Of a stretch of 64,000 nucleotides of DNA, positions 52,351 through 63,548 are shown piece after piece. The DNA is from Forficula auricularia. Taxonomy: Eukaryota; Arthropoda; Insecta; Dermaptera; Forficulidae. Numbering within the stretch: the stretch's first letter is position 1; each line of letters starts with the position of its first letter. Made by a program: the position numbers and the translations under genes. The stretch is taken from the NCBI GenBank assembly GCA_024734495.1, contig JALMQS010000055.1, forward strand, positions 7,931,386 through 7,995,385, in the 5' to 3' direction. The notes under the pieces are model-generated. The model was given only the letters and a program-made list of their open reading frames with translations, had not been told where the DNA came from and ran no database searches.

Positions 52351-54110
52351 CAATGAGAATGAAAAAAATGAATATTGAAAAAATTATAATACGGATCAGC
52401 TAAAAAGTAAACTGTAGTGAATTTGAGGTATGGTATAATGTAACATTGAATTTTCAATAATTTGTGAAATTGTCATTTTGCCTAGATCTTCATTTTAGGA
52501 CAAATCTTTTATACATATTATTATTATATGATTTTCAGCATTCATAAACCGAAATTCGGAAGTTACAAAACAAAGTTCTTCGTTTTAAAAATACAATCTT
52601 TTGGGTACTGAAACGAAGTTTAGAAGATTCATTCTTTGAGTTTTTGTGAATATTTTAATCCAGAAATACAAACAGGAAAACCTTCCTGCTTTGAAAATTA
52701 TTTCTTTCAAGATTTAAACAATATTCTAAGCACGAATAAAATGAATTTTAGAATGAATTCAATACACCGGTCAGCCAGAAAGGCTTCACTTATTTGAATG
52801 TTCAATGCAGTCCTAAACATTGAAGAAAGATTAAGTTTGCATCTTCTCTAATGAACCTCCTCTATTCGAGTCGGCTTAGACCAGACTACGATATGAATCG
52901 CGCTCACTATTAAGTATACATTTGTTTTAAATAATTTATACTCTTCAGAACATTGTTTTTAACAATTTCATTTGATTATAGGATGAATAAATTTTTACAA
53001 AGAATGTTGTTTTGGCGATGTTTCGACTAGTGAAGATGGATAGTAACAATAAATTAGTAAAATTTCATGTCTTTCTGTTGGATTACTCAGCAATTTGAGA
53101 ACTTGCCGGTGGATGATGATGATTAGGAAGAAGTTCTAAGTAAGAGGATAAAAGGGGAGAGATGACCTTCAGTGACCTTTTTTATGGGGGGGGGGGGCAG
53201 AAAGTACTATCGTGTGTTTCAATCCAGGGTCGTGTCCCGCCCCCCCTGGCGCCTACATTGATTAACAAATGTCCGGTACAAGAGTGGTACATAATCTTTG
53301 ATGCTTAACAAACATTGGTTGGGGATTTCGGAGGTGTAGTTAAATACATAGAAGAGAGAGGGGTCTTTTTAGGGTTCCATACAAAAGCAATAAGGGGGTG
53401 TAGATACAATATCTGTCTCTCTGTCAGAGCATTGTAGCTCAGTAGCTAACACATCACTCAATAAGTCCCCGGTCTAACTAAGAAAAATAATTTTTTTAGA
53501 AATTCGAATTTATTCATCAACATAGTCTACTTCAAGAGTTATACATTCATTCCAAACGCTCCTCAAACTTTTCGATGACTTTTGAAAAAAGGAGGAGGTT
53601 ATCAATTCAACGAAATGTCTGGGTTTTTGTGTGTTTGAACATTTATTTCTCTTTACTATGTTGACCGATTTTGATGATTTTTTTCCAATGGGTTCATTCT
53701 AGTTGTAACTAAATTAGATAATTATATTATACCTTTTAGTGCATTTTATTTTATTTTTGAGATCTTATTATTTTATTTGTTGCATTTAATTTTTTTGAAG
53801 TCGTTTTTTTTTGTTGAACGATTTGTCTTTGTTCTCAAAATAGGTGTCAGTTTCGGAAATCACTTCTTCATATGGGTCTGTTAACATTGTTCCTATATAT
53901 GTGACAGACCTGAAACTTATTCAGTGATGTGGTACATAAAATGAAAACTTGAAATTTAAAAGTTAATGTTCAATTAATTTTCCCGTAAACCGAAGATTTT
54001 ATTAAAAATAAGAGACGTTTTTGTTCCAGCTTAATTTTACTCAAATACTTAATTTTAAATTATCAACGAATTCCATAAATTCATTTATTCATCTCTTACA
54101 ATTTCAATCA
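52351..54110. other. No gene recognised
   Basis: Includes a poly-G tract (about 53188), a degenerate tRNA-like stretch at 53430-53480 (GTAGCTCAGTAGC ... CCCCGGTCTAAC), and otherwise AT-rich DNA. Confidence 0.35.
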
Positions 54111-54130
54111 AATATTAAAATTAAACGAAA

Positions 54131-54505
54131 TTTTTTCTGGAGAGAGACGGACTGGTAGAAATTTTAATTGAATGTAATGGAAGGCAGTCCAGGGTAGTGA
54201 GGAAAGAAAGATTAACACATATCAAAAAAGATGTAATTTATTGGAATCCTTCCTCCTTCCTTTCAAACCAACGTTTCGGAGGATTCTTCTCTCCTGAAGA
54301 AGGATTATTGAATCCTTCTCCTCTTTTCAAACCGACGTTTCGGAGGATTCTTCCTCCCTGAAGAAGGAGAGGAAAATCCTCCGAAACGTCGGTTTGAAAG
54401 GAAAGGAGGAAGGATTCCAATAAATTACACCTTATTTGATATGTGTTAATTTTTTCTTTCCTCACTACCCCTGGGCTGCCCTCCATTACATTCAATTAAA
54501 ATTAA
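54131..54505. mobile_element. Palindromic ribozyme element D2
   Basis: Starts GAGAGAGACGGACTG as D1 does. Arms share GAAGGCAGTCC / GGGCTGCCCTCC, GATGTAATTTATTGGAATCC and ACACATATCAAA. The left arm contains a partial tandem duplication (CGTTTCGGAGGATTCTTC twice, 54270 and 54334). No firm target duplication. Confidence 0.75.
54358..54390 (+). ncRNA. Hammerhead-like core, ACGU class
   Basis: CUGAAGA (54358-54364), A, stem II GGAG/CUCC, GAAACGUC (54383-54390). The mirror GACGTTTC at 54333-54340 belongs to the opposite arm. Confidence 0.75.
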
Positions 54506-54544
54506 AATTATGAAAAAAGTCCACTAATTCATCCATTCCTTATC

Positions 54545-54690
54545 AACCAATATAAGAAAGAAAGAAGTTAATTTGTTTGAGCCCTGAGGAAGTCAAGAAA
54601 GTTGACGAAACGTTGGCAAAAAAAATTAAAATTTTTTGCATAAACTATTGTCCTTATTTTCCTACAACAACTTATTAATATAATATTAAT
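54545..54690 (+). mobile_element. Ribozyme element B, partial copy
   Basis: GAAGTTAATTTGTTTG, the core, GCATAAACTATTGTCCTTAT and CCTACAACAACTTATTAA match 16320-16335 joined to 16463-16560 of B1, so the first arm is deleted. Confidence 0.7.
54584..54614 (+). ncRNA. Hammerhead-like core, ACGU class, intact
   Basis: CUGAGGA (54584-54590), A, stem II GUCAA/UUGAC, GAAACGUU (54607-54614). Confidence 0.8.
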
Positions 54691-56940
54691 TTAGTATTTT
54701 ACAAAAACTTAAAAATCTTAGCTAAAACCTTTTAAACAAGGTTTAAATAAGAATCTGTTAATCATGATCAATTATAATATATATGTTAGGTTCAGAACCC
54801 TCTCATATGCTAGCCCGACTAGCACTTGTCCGGGTTATTTATTTTTTCTTATTCTTTTAATTATCTCCCAAATTATACTCATCGTGTTAGAAATTTTCTA
54901 CTTTTTTTTATTACCTAGAGGCTTTTGGCTTTAAAATAGACAGTGACAACTTTTTAATAAGCCTCTATCTGTGATGGTTGTCAGTTCACTTTCTCGTGTC
55001 AGAGAGATGGAAATAGTAAAAAAATTATCCAAGTTATATATTAATAATCATTTCTAATCCAATTTCCATTATTAATTTCTAGATCGAAGCTTAATCTTTG
55101 GTCATCTCTTTTTGAAAAATCATGATTTATTATCATTGGAGAACGGATTACCATGCAATTGTGCATATATTTTGTTTGCCGCCACATAGGAGATCAATTA
55201 TCAGAATCATGCGTTTAGGAAATTATAGGTTAAATTTTATCATGCATATCTGACTAATATTGCATAAAAATGAATAACTAAAGAATTCTTACAAATATTG
55301 CATATTTCGAGCTAAATATAGATGTTTTAAAAGTAAATTTTGGGAATAAGAATCGCGTCCCTATGTGCAAGATCGCCCGGTGCACGACGGCACCTTTTTT
55401 CGCAGGGTAGTGATTCCCTTAACAGATCTGCCAATTAAGTTGTCTAAATAGCAGGGGTTTGATTGTGTCTGATGATTCGTCCCCCACCTTCTGCTCACTA
55501 TAGTTTGTCTGTAAAACTACGTATATATTGGAAGATTACCGGTCGATTCGAGCCGTCCGCCGAATATAAATAATACAACAAAATGTACGAATTGAACGTA
55601 TATCGTCCAAAGTATACGTAGCTTAACAATAGTCCGGAGTAGTGTCTGCGACATATTTTTTTTTAATGATAGTGATGTGAGAAGGAGATACACCAAAAGG
55701 TGCATCCCCTAAAGGCCTGTATGGGCTGGCTCCTCCATCGTGAAAAGAACAAAGTAGAAGGAAAGAAGCCGGAATCACGAGCCAAATCTCAGAAAGTTAG
55801 ATACAATCCAATTTACTAAGTTTTAAGGGCTTCGATATATAGCTTATTTGATACATGGTGTCTATAGCTTACTTTATCAGTTTATTCCTTTCATAGAACT
55901 CCTTTAAATATATAGTCTTTTTCTCTTCAATTTTAATTTTTTAGTTCATAAAAAAAATATTTTGCCATCTTTAACTGCATATCTTTTCATATTTCAATGC
56001 ATTACTGCATATTACTTGGATATTTTAGCATTTTCAACTATATATTTTATAGCATATTTTGGCAGTTTTTACTGGATAAAAATTTGGTCTCTAATTATCA
56101 TATTCATATTAACTCTGATTTTTCCGGAATATTTTAAATTAAACCATTTTTTTGTTGTATTTGAATAGAAAATGAAACTGAAAGAAGATAATTTCCCCCT
56201 AGAGCTCAGGCAGTGACCGCAGTTTCCGCTGATAAATACGAGAGATATTGAGAATTTAATCAATAAATTTCATTAACATTAGCTATAAGCAAGGATATTA
56301 CGATCTGTTTATTCTTTGATAAATCTAATACTCATCTAGTTTACTTTCATCCAGCATCATAGTTTGACCTGGAATAACCTCAACCGTGTTTATTTTTTAT
56401 GAATGAATTTTTATTTTTTCCTAAAGATATACTGTCAAAGATAGAGAAAAACTTACAGGTATTTTTTCTGATATAGCCTCAATGTCGATTTCCTAAATTT
56501 ATATATTAGTTATATTTAAAAAATAACTTAAAAGTGAAAATATGTCTGTTTATGCTTTTAACATAACAACAGCTCAAAATATCTATAAATTCATTCAAAT
56601 AAATAAATAAATAAATAAAAATATATGTTCTCCATTTTTAAACAGCAATTTTAAGTTAGAGCCCAAAATTTCATCACTCTGTATTGGAAATACAAATATT
56701 TTAATTAAAATTATAGGGTTTTTGTTTTGTTTCACATTAAAAGACAGTAAAGCCCTTTAACTTTAATTGAATGATGTTTTACTACAAACCTACACCACAT
56801 TCAATTGTTTTAATTACAAATATTTTACTTCAGAACAAAAGTTCTACGACTTTGTGGAGTTATCGTGTCAATCAAAATCCAAAGACATATATGGTATATG
56901 GTAAACAGACGAAAATAAAAAAAAATTTAATTGAACTCTA
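54691..56940. other. No gene recognised
   Basis: A slightly GC-richer block at 55350-55770 has no splice-bounded ORF. ORFs at 55517-55705, 55962-56263 are AT-driven and unrelated to known families. Confidence 0.35.
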
Positions 56941-57770
56941 TAGTGTAGCCTCCTTATACTTCGAGATGCATTAGGTTAGGGAAATTCCTAAGAATTTTGA
57001 GTGAAATCAATACTGGAGCCGGGTTATGCTTCAAAATTCATTATTTTAGAAAAATTGTAAGAACTTTGAATGAAATGAATAGTGGAGCCTCCTTATACTT
57101 TATATTGCATTAGGTTATAAAAATTTTGAGTCAACTCAATTCTAGAGCCGTCTTATACTTCAAAATTCATTATGTTACGGAAATTCGTAAGAATTTTACG
57201 CGAACTCACGACTGGAGTTACCTAATACTTCAAAATGCGTTAGATTCAGGGCCGGATTAAGCCATGTAGAGTCCCTATAGGCAAAGCAAGTCTTGGGGCC
57301 CCTCTCCCCTTATCTAGGTTAGTCTCTAGGAAGTTTAGTAGCATTTAAACCTTATAACAACAGCAAATTTTAATATCACGTACTAATGAATGTATGTCAT
57401 TTATTAAAACAAAAATTTAAAAAAATAGAACTAAAACCTTTTAAAAACGAAAACGATAGAATCAAATTAAAACTATGACTTATTTTTCTCACGGTTTGGG
57501 GGCCTATAAGCCGCTCGGGGTCCATAGGCCTGGATTGCCTATTGGATAATTCGGCCCTGGTTAGGTTAGGAAAATTTGCAAGAAATTTGAGTGAACTCAA
57601 TCCTGGAGGCGTCTTATGCTTCAAAATCTGTTAGGTTACCAAAATTTGTAAGAATTTTGAATGAACTCAATACTGGAGCCGCCATATGCTTCAAAATCTG
57701 TTAGGTTACCAAAATTTGTAAGAATTTTGAGCGAACTCAATACTGGAGTTATCTTATGGAAATAATTCCT
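56940..57770 (+). repeat. Satellite of about 72-bp units
   Basis: Units read GAGCCnnCTTATGCTTCAAA, TTAGGTTA, AATTTGTAAGAATTTTGAGT and GAACTCAATACTG. About eight or nine units, split by a hAT insertion at 57247-57559. Confidence 0.8.
57247..57559. mobile_element. Non-autonomous hAT, 313 bp, 8-bp duplication
   Basis: Starts CAGGGCCGGATTAAGCC, ends AATTCGGCCCTG; flanked by GTTAGATT (57239-57246) and GTTAGGTT (57560-57567). The satellite continues in phase after it. Confidence 0.85.
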
Positions 57771-58046
57771 TTGTTAAGGGACACCCTTTTTTAGAAACTA
57801 TAATTTTATTATCTATTCTGAAAATTTCAGTTAATTACATTTCAACTTTAATCAAATACACCCATGGACAAAATTAGCTGAATAAAAACAAAAAAGAAGC
57901 TATAATTTGATTTAAAGTGACTTTTATCTTTTAGTTTCTTGAATAATTTGTAAAATATTATTTTTAATAAGGTGAAACATAATATTTTAACAAATTAATC
58001 AGAAACTGAAAGATAAAAGTCACTTTAAATAGAATTATAGTTTCTT

Positions 58047-58331
58047 GTTAGAGTTCGTGGCTGTGATGTAACTGTACTAGATGAATGAGGAGGTATCAGC
58101 CAAAGATGGAATCACTGGGTTCAATAAAACACCTTTAATAAGACGTTTCGGCCTGAATTTTATTTGGCAATCTTCAGTCAATTAGGAGTTATAGACAAAA
58201 TGCGGTACACATATGTGATCGAACCAAGCCTTGTCAAAAATAAAAAAAAATTTACTTTCATGTAAATTTATAACGTGCCTGGACCCAAAAGTTTCAGAAT
58301 TGAAAGTAACGTTACTTTCATTAACTAGTAC
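58047..58331. mobile_element. Ribozyme element E1, 285 bp, 16-bp duplication
   Basis: Flanked by AGAATTATAGTTTCTT at 58031-58046 and 58332-58347, perfect. Unlike most others it is not a palindrome and holds a single core. No ORF. Confidence 0.85.
58142..58177 (-). ncRNA. Hammerhead-like core, ACGU class
   Basis: Minus strand CUGAAGA (58171-58177), U, stem II remnant GCC/GGC with a long loop, GAAACGUC (58142-58149). Confidence 0.65.
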
Positions 58332-58534
58332 AGAATTATAGTTTCTTTCTTTTTTTTTTCTTTTTTTTTTTTGTTCCTCTAATTATGTCCATGAGTGTAT
58401 TAACAAAATTAGTAATTGCTGCTTTAAAACCGCTTTGGATCGTCAGCTTATCTTATAATAAAAACTTTAAAAAACTATATTTTTAAGCAGGTTTTGTGGT
58501 TAAAGAGTTAGACCTCACAAAATATAATAAGTAC

Positions 58535-58790
58535 CTAGAGGCACCGAGCGATGCTCGGTAACCCCTGACCCCCACACCCCTCCCGAAACCATACACCTCG
58601 CCCCCAACCGCCCCTCCCACCCCCAGACCCTCCACAACTGCACCCCCACCTTCTGCACCCCCCACATCCATCTCCACCCCCGACCCAGTTTTTGCATTTC
58701 TATCTTTCTAATGGTCCACACATTATGTGTATATTTGTTTACTCGTACACCAATTTGCCCACATTCGTTAATATTGATAAACATTATAAA
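58535..58790 (-). mobile_element. Helitron 3-prime part
   Basis: The minus strand contains GAAATGCAAAAACTGGGT, a G-rich tract, a CCGAGCATCGCTCGG hairpin and CTAG, in the same order as in 41660-42873. The 5-prime end was not found. Confidence 0.65.
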
Positions 58791-58970
58791 AAATACATAA
58801 GAAAATAATAATAAAAAAAATAATCGTATAGGATCTGAAATAAAAACATAAAATTATTTATTAAATACATAGCTATATATCATATATTCAATTATTTCCA
58901 CACTTATAATAAAGTCTAATTCAAAAATATTCATTTTAGTAGAAGTAAAAATCAAGGATTTTTAAAATAG

Positions 58971-59043
58971 TTCTGTGGTCCAATGCTAGAGTGTCGGCCT
59001 CATATGCAAGAGGTCCCAGGTTCTAATACGACTTCCGCCGAAT
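58971..59043 (+). tRNA. tRNA-like sequence, probably SINE-derived or pseudo
   Basis: GTGGTCCAATGCTAGAG resembles a D-arm/A box; CCTCATATGCAAGAGG an anticodon arm with CAT in the anticodon place; GGTTCTAATAC a degenerate T-arm/B box. The acceptor stem does not pair, so a functional tRNA is unlikely. Confidence 0.35.
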
Positions 59044-59327
59044 CATATTTTTTTATTGATATTTTCATCTATCAATAATTACTTTAATTAAGAAAAAATC
59101 AATTAAGATGAATTTTGATGAGGTCCAGACCTAGCCAGATCGTTTTTTCATCCTCAAAACTTGTTAATAGATTTTGTTTCATAAAAATCGGTAGGGCAGT
59201 TTTCAAAATAGAACCAAGATACAAATATATAAATAAATAAATATATATATAAATAAATATACAATTTTTGGCCGTTTAATAAGAGTAGATAAAGATAGAA
59301 ATTAATATGACATACTCATAAACTTAC

Positions 59328-59428
59328 CATATTCGAGAAGGGGCCCATGATGATCCGTTTCGTTGCGACCTTTGTTAATCCTCAGCTGATCGATGATGGA
59401 AGAGAGCTTCTCCCGTCTCTTGTCATCA
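59328..59428 (-). CDS. Internal coding exon, 101 bp, gene not recognised
   Basis: On the minus strand the exon follows TTTCCAG and ends before GTAAGTTT, strong acceptor and donor. Only one frame is open: one base, 33 codons, one base. The peptide begins DDKRREKLSSIIDQLR and continues INKGRNETDHHGPLLEY, charged and helical at first with no low-complexity bias. Codon use is more balanced than surrounding DNA. It suggests a conserved regulatory or nuclear protein, but I do not recognise the family. The rest of the gene must lie far away. Confidence 0.7.
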
Positions 59429-61330
59429 CTGGAAATCAATCATTTCAATCAATTGACTTTTCTCTCCAGAATCAAGCATTTTTTTTTGGGGGGGGGGGGT
59501 GAGGTTTAATAAAATAAAAAACACCTATTGAAATCATACATAATGATCGGGTCCAATTAGCCATACATAAACTTATGGTTTTATTATAATGAAGGAACAT
59601 GAAGAGATGTTTCTTAATGGAATGAAATATGAAGATTGCCTTTTTTCCTCATTACATCGAAGTAGAACATTAACTATAATATTAAATAAATATAATTTGA
59701 ATATCTACGAGGGAACTAATCAAATGGGGTAAGAGAATCAAGTTTAATTTAGATTTAATCATCTTTTCATTAGAGAGCTATTTATAAGCTAAATTGAAAT
59801 AATCCGCTAAAGGGAATAACTCTAATCCAAGTTTGTAATAATAAAAATCAATATAAAAATATTCTTAATTCCTTGTTAATTAATATTAATATATAAGTAT
59901 TCATTTAATAGTATCTGAAAGTTTTAATTTAATATAAACGAATGACATTTAAAAGCTAAAAAAAATTACCAATATAATCAAGCTCTCTAATTTATAACAA
60001 AAAATTTGGCGTGGCTCAAATACACTAGGTGATTTTACCACACCCTTGTCTCCTTTTGAGGTCAGCGGAAAAGTATTATTTAAAAATACTACTACTACCA
60101 ATAATTAAATATATAATTTATCTTTTGAGGGCCTATTTTTGTCCTAGTGCTATATTGAGTAACTTTTTTTCTCTTATTTGTCCCGCAGAGAGTAAATGTG
60201 CAAAATATTGTACAAATCATCTAAAGGTTTATATATTTTTATTTTTAGAATATTTATAATTCAAAAGATTGATAAAGCTTAAATCTTCGAAGTATACTCT
60301 CTATCAAATAATATATATTGGGAATTCCACACCAAATTGGACAGTTTGAAAAATTTTAATTTTTTGGAAACAAAAATTGGAACTTTTTTTCTATAAATAA
60401 TAGCTAAAAAGTTTTTAAAAATAATAAAAATTCTCAAGATCCCACAATCAAACCTGTCTTAAAAATTATTGTTAAATAGATAGAATAAGTTTTCAAAAGA
60501 ATAAAAAAATATACTCAGTTTCACAAAATTTATTTAAATTTTTAAACAAAAAATCGACTGTAACAACAATTATAATAATTTTTTAGTATTTTTTTCTGAA
60601 AAGTACACAAAAAACGAAAATTTTGAAGAAAAAAATGTGTCTTATTTGATCTATTTTTCAAGAAGTTATAGGCAAAGAAACCAAAAAAACTTTCTCATGA
60701 ACGGTTTGTCGAAAAAGTTTGAAAATTCACCTAGAAGCCTTTTTCATAAAGTACAAATAAATGTCAAGAAATCAAGAAACTCATAAATTTAAATTTTTCA
60801 AACTGTCCGATTTGATGTTGAATGCCTTATATATAACCAGAGTCCAAATTTAAGTAGTACTTTTATCCCTAGGCCCGAAATAGAACCGATTTAAAGCACT
60901 ATAACCTCGCCCTGCTCCTACATTGAACCCCCTGATCCTACGCTTTACTGTGAGATACTACTTTGAACCCCTAAGTCCGATATTAAAAATGAAGACCTAC
61001 TATTGTCTTCTTGAACCCCGCAATTCATTTATATTTATATTATTATCTATATTAATAAGAAATTTAAAAGGCTTGGAGCGTACCGGATATGTTAATTTTT
61101 TAAAGAGGATGAATGAAATTCAATTGCTTCTTTCCAGTAATTTTTATTTTTACACACAAGTGGTTTAACCAAATATTTCTTCAGTAGAAATTGCAGGACC
61201 AGAATAACAGTGAGTTATCGGGTTCATAGGGCTCATTTTATCTTATAATTACAGATGTTAAATTGTTAACATGGAATAATAATCTACTTTGAGCCCCCAA
61301 GTCCTAAATAAGAACTACCTTAGGAGGTAA
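59429..61330. other. Intron-like AT-rich DNA
   Basis: A poly-G tract lies at 59489-59502. Short ORFs (60029-60259, 60923-61168) are AT-driven. A few CTTTGAACCCC-like words recur near 60920-61020 and 61290. Confidence 0.4.
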
Positions 61331-61339
61331 TTGAAAAGT

Positions 61340-61740
61340 TTTTGTTTTGCCAAGAGTAGCAGAGTTGTTGATTCACAAAGAGAAACAAAGAGGTTGTCCT
61401 CTGTTTGATACAAATAAACATACACACATATATATCGAGATGATGTATCTGTATTTATATTATTTATTTGTTTGAGACTATAGTTATATATTTATACTTC
61501 TAGAAGTTCTAAGCTGACCACCAGTGAAGAAGGGACACCAAATTTTCAATATCCATACGATATTGACTCCATGAAAAACATTTATAATTAAAAAAAGACT
61601 GATGATGAAGACCAAGTCTTCGAAACTATAGTCTCAAACAAATAAATAATATATATACAGATATATCATCTCGATATATATGTGTGTATGTTTATTTGCA
61701 TTAAGCAGAGGACAACCTCTTTGTTTCTCTTTGTGGACCT
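61340..61740. mobile_element. Palindromic ribozyme element, ACUAUAGU class
   Basis: Arms 61380-61490 and 61625-61736 are complementary: AGAGGTTGTCCTCTG, ATACACACATATATATCGAG, TTTGTTTGAGACTATAG. The core in the right half is intact; the left is decayed. GCCAAGAGTAGCAG at 61350 is the reversed CTCTCGGCAA-type box. Confidence 0.75.
61599..61633 (+). ncRNA. Hammerhead-like core, ACUAUAGU class, intact
   Basis: CUGAUGA (61599-61605), U, perfect six-pair stem II GAAGAC/GUCUUC with loop CAA, GAAACUAUAGUC (61622-61633). It is one of the best candidates for activity. Confidence 0.85.
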
Positions 61741-61756
61741 TGGGAGGTAGTTAATA

Positions 61757-61860
61757 GGGATTGTGGTGTTGATGCATGGTGAAACATCTTTAATAAAGAT
61801 AAAAGCAAATAATTATTATATGAAAATTTCATATAATATTTATTACTTTTATCTTTACGT
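61757..61860 (+). mobile_element. Deletion copy of the 34684 family
   Basis: GGATTGTGGTGTTGATGC, GGTGAAACATCTTTAATAAAG and TTACTTTTATCTTTA match the ends of the 34684-35070 element; the ribozyme palindrome is missing. A clear target duplication was not found. Confidence 0.65.
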
Positions 61861-61919
61861 TAGGAAGTTTTAATGTAGGGTTTAAATTTCGACTCGGGAG
61901 TTTATGAATATGTTTATTT

Positions 61920-62005
61920 GATTCAAGCAGAGGACAACCTTATTGATTTCTCTTTATGAATCAACAACTGCTACTCTCGGGAACAAAATCTTTTCAAATA
62001 AATGT
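61920..62005 (+). repeat. CTCTCGGCAA-type terminal box
   Basis: CAAGCAGAGGACAACC, TTGATTTCTCTTTATG and GCTACTCTCGGGAACAAAAT match copies at 5041-5106 and 36095-36185. Confidence 0.55.
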
Positions 62006-62204
62006 CTCAACCTTGACAGAGTGTAATTCAGATTCTTTTTCTATCCCTCAAAACTAGTTCACAATTATTATTATAGATTTTTTTCTATTTCAATTTGATT
62101 ACCAGTCTCTGGTAATAAGTTCATCTAAAACTATCGTAATAATCCACAATATAATTAAAAAAGAAGCAATAAAAAAACAACCCAAGCCCCATATAGGTAC
62201 GTAC

Positions 62205-62347
62205 GCAATAATTAAGTGTGTCCGATTCAATTTGTTTGATTGCCTCTGGTGCACAGTGAGTTCGTTGCTTGTGCTTTGCTTGCTGTCTTTAACTCGAATA
62301 ATATCAGAATCGTGAACGATTATTTTTTCCATCAGACCGGGAGCCAT
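62205..62347 (-). CDS. Candidate first coding exon on the minus strand
   Basis: ATG at 62347-62345 opens 47 codons plus two bases, beginning MAPGLMEKIIVHDSDIIRVK, and reaches GC followed by GTACGT, an acceptable donor. The two leftover bases match the one base that starts the exon at 59428, joining as GCT (Ala). The peptide is not recognised; phase compatibility alone has a one in three chance. Confidence 0.3.
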
Positions 62348-62370
62348 TAAGTTATGATTTTTTTATTCAA

Positions 62371-62396
62371 CCCCCCCCCCCCCCCTCCCGCCCCCA
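62371..62396 (+). repeat. Poly-C tract
   Basis: A run of about 16 C, then CTCCCGCCCCC. Similar homopolymer G/C tracts occur near 3296, 16877, 53188 and 59489. Confidence 0.8.
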
Positions 62397-63054
62397 ACAC
62401 GTAAATATGGATTGGGGGCTGAGCAAATACATTTTTTTTTATTTAATGATCCCTGATAGAGACAGAGAGGGGAATGTTCCGTTGCGGACTCAACTTTAGA
62501 TATCCACTCGAATAAACAATAATAATTCAAGTTTTATGTAGCCATCAACATGGCTAAACTATACTTCATCCCTCTCCCTTCGTCCCCTCTTTTCATTAAA
62601 GAATTGATTAATAAAATTGAGGATTGAATGGAAGGCGGTTAAAGAATAAATATAAAATTCGAGTGTGTGCTTAAGACAACACGACAGAAGTGAGGGCATT
62701 TACAATTTTCTTCTATTCTAAAATTATTAAAATTTATTTTGTTATAAATATATAAATTTAATAATTTTATTATTTTTTGAAATATATTTTCAGACAATGA
62801 TTGAACTGGCACTAGACCACATCTCAATCGTGACCCGAGACGTGACGCGTCACGCCACCCGTGATGATGATTATATAAGATATTAATTTGAGCTTAGAGC
62901 TAATGCTGCAGCGCCATATGTGGCTTGAATTGGTACCAACCGTGACGCTTGAGAACCCTTACAGCGTGGCGCGTGACGGCTCAATCCCATTTACTGCCAA
63001 GATAAATAAAAAGTGTGCAAGGCGCGCCAAAAGAAGTTATCAGTTCAATAAAAT

Positions 63055-63252
63055 TTTATTATATTTAACAAGGGTTCAATAAAGAGTCATACAGCTTTAG
63101 ATAGTTCTTATATTTAAAAATTCACTCTGACGTTTCGGGTATTGGTTATAGTCATCTTCGGAGTGGGAATCTGTCAATATTTATAAAAAATTTTAGATAA
63201 CCAATTCATCAAAAAAATAATATATACAAGATATATACAGGATATTTATAAA
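63055..63252. mobile_element. Ribozyme element interrupted by another
   Basis: Contains the core at 63129-63161 and the sequence TATACAAGATATATACAGGA, related to 9380-9660. It continues after the insertion 63253-63611, at 63624 onward. Confidence 0.55.
63129..63161 (-). ncRNA. Hammerhead-like core, ACGU class, decayed
   Basis: Minus strand CCGAAGA, U, stem GACUAU/AUACCC around AACCA (ancestral GGGUAU/AUACCC inferred), GAAACGUC (63129-63136). Confidence 0.55.
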
Positions 63253-63348
63253 TATGATTATCATTTCCGTCCATAATTTGTATTAATTTGAAAGTGGAAA
63301 TAGTAAAATAAGGACAAGTTTTATGTGTGACTTTTTTATTTATCAGTC

Positions 63349-63379
63349 AACGTTTCGGCGACTTTGCCGACTTCTTCAG
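63349..63379 (-). ncRNA. Hammerhead-like core, ACGU class
   Basis: Minus strand CUGAAGA (63373-63379), A, stem GUCGGC/GUCGCC (one mismatch) with loop AAA, GAAACGUU (63349-63356). Confidence 0.75.
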
Positions 63380-63518
63380 GGTTTCAAATAGTCTAGCCAC
63401 ACATTCTTCTAAATTTTCTTTTTATTTCCGTTACCATTGAAGACCATCAGAAACTTCTTCAACAGTAACGGTGATAAAAGAAAATTTAGAAGAATGTGTG
63501 GCTAGACTATTTGAAGCA

Positions 63519-63548
63519 CTGAAGAAGTCGGCAAAGTCAACAAAACGT
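63519..63548 (+). ncRNA. Hammerhead-like core, decayed
   Basis: CUGAAGA (63519-63525), A, GUCGGC/GUCAAC, then AAAACGUU in place of GAAACGUU. Mirror partner of 63349-63379. Confidence 0.6.

Larger units (their letters stand above)
57859..58397. mobile_element. Tc1-like MITE, 539 bp including nested element
   Basis: TA flanks (57857-57858, 58398-58399). Ends CACCCATGGACAAAATTAG and, inverted, CACTCATGGACATAATTAG. Internal arms GATAAAAGTCACTTTAAAT also mirror. A ribozyme element sits inside. Confidence 0.75.

Noticed and set aside
54238..54495. 85-codon minus-strand ORF
   Set aside because: Lies in the palindromic ribozyme element D2; the protein is a translated repeat.
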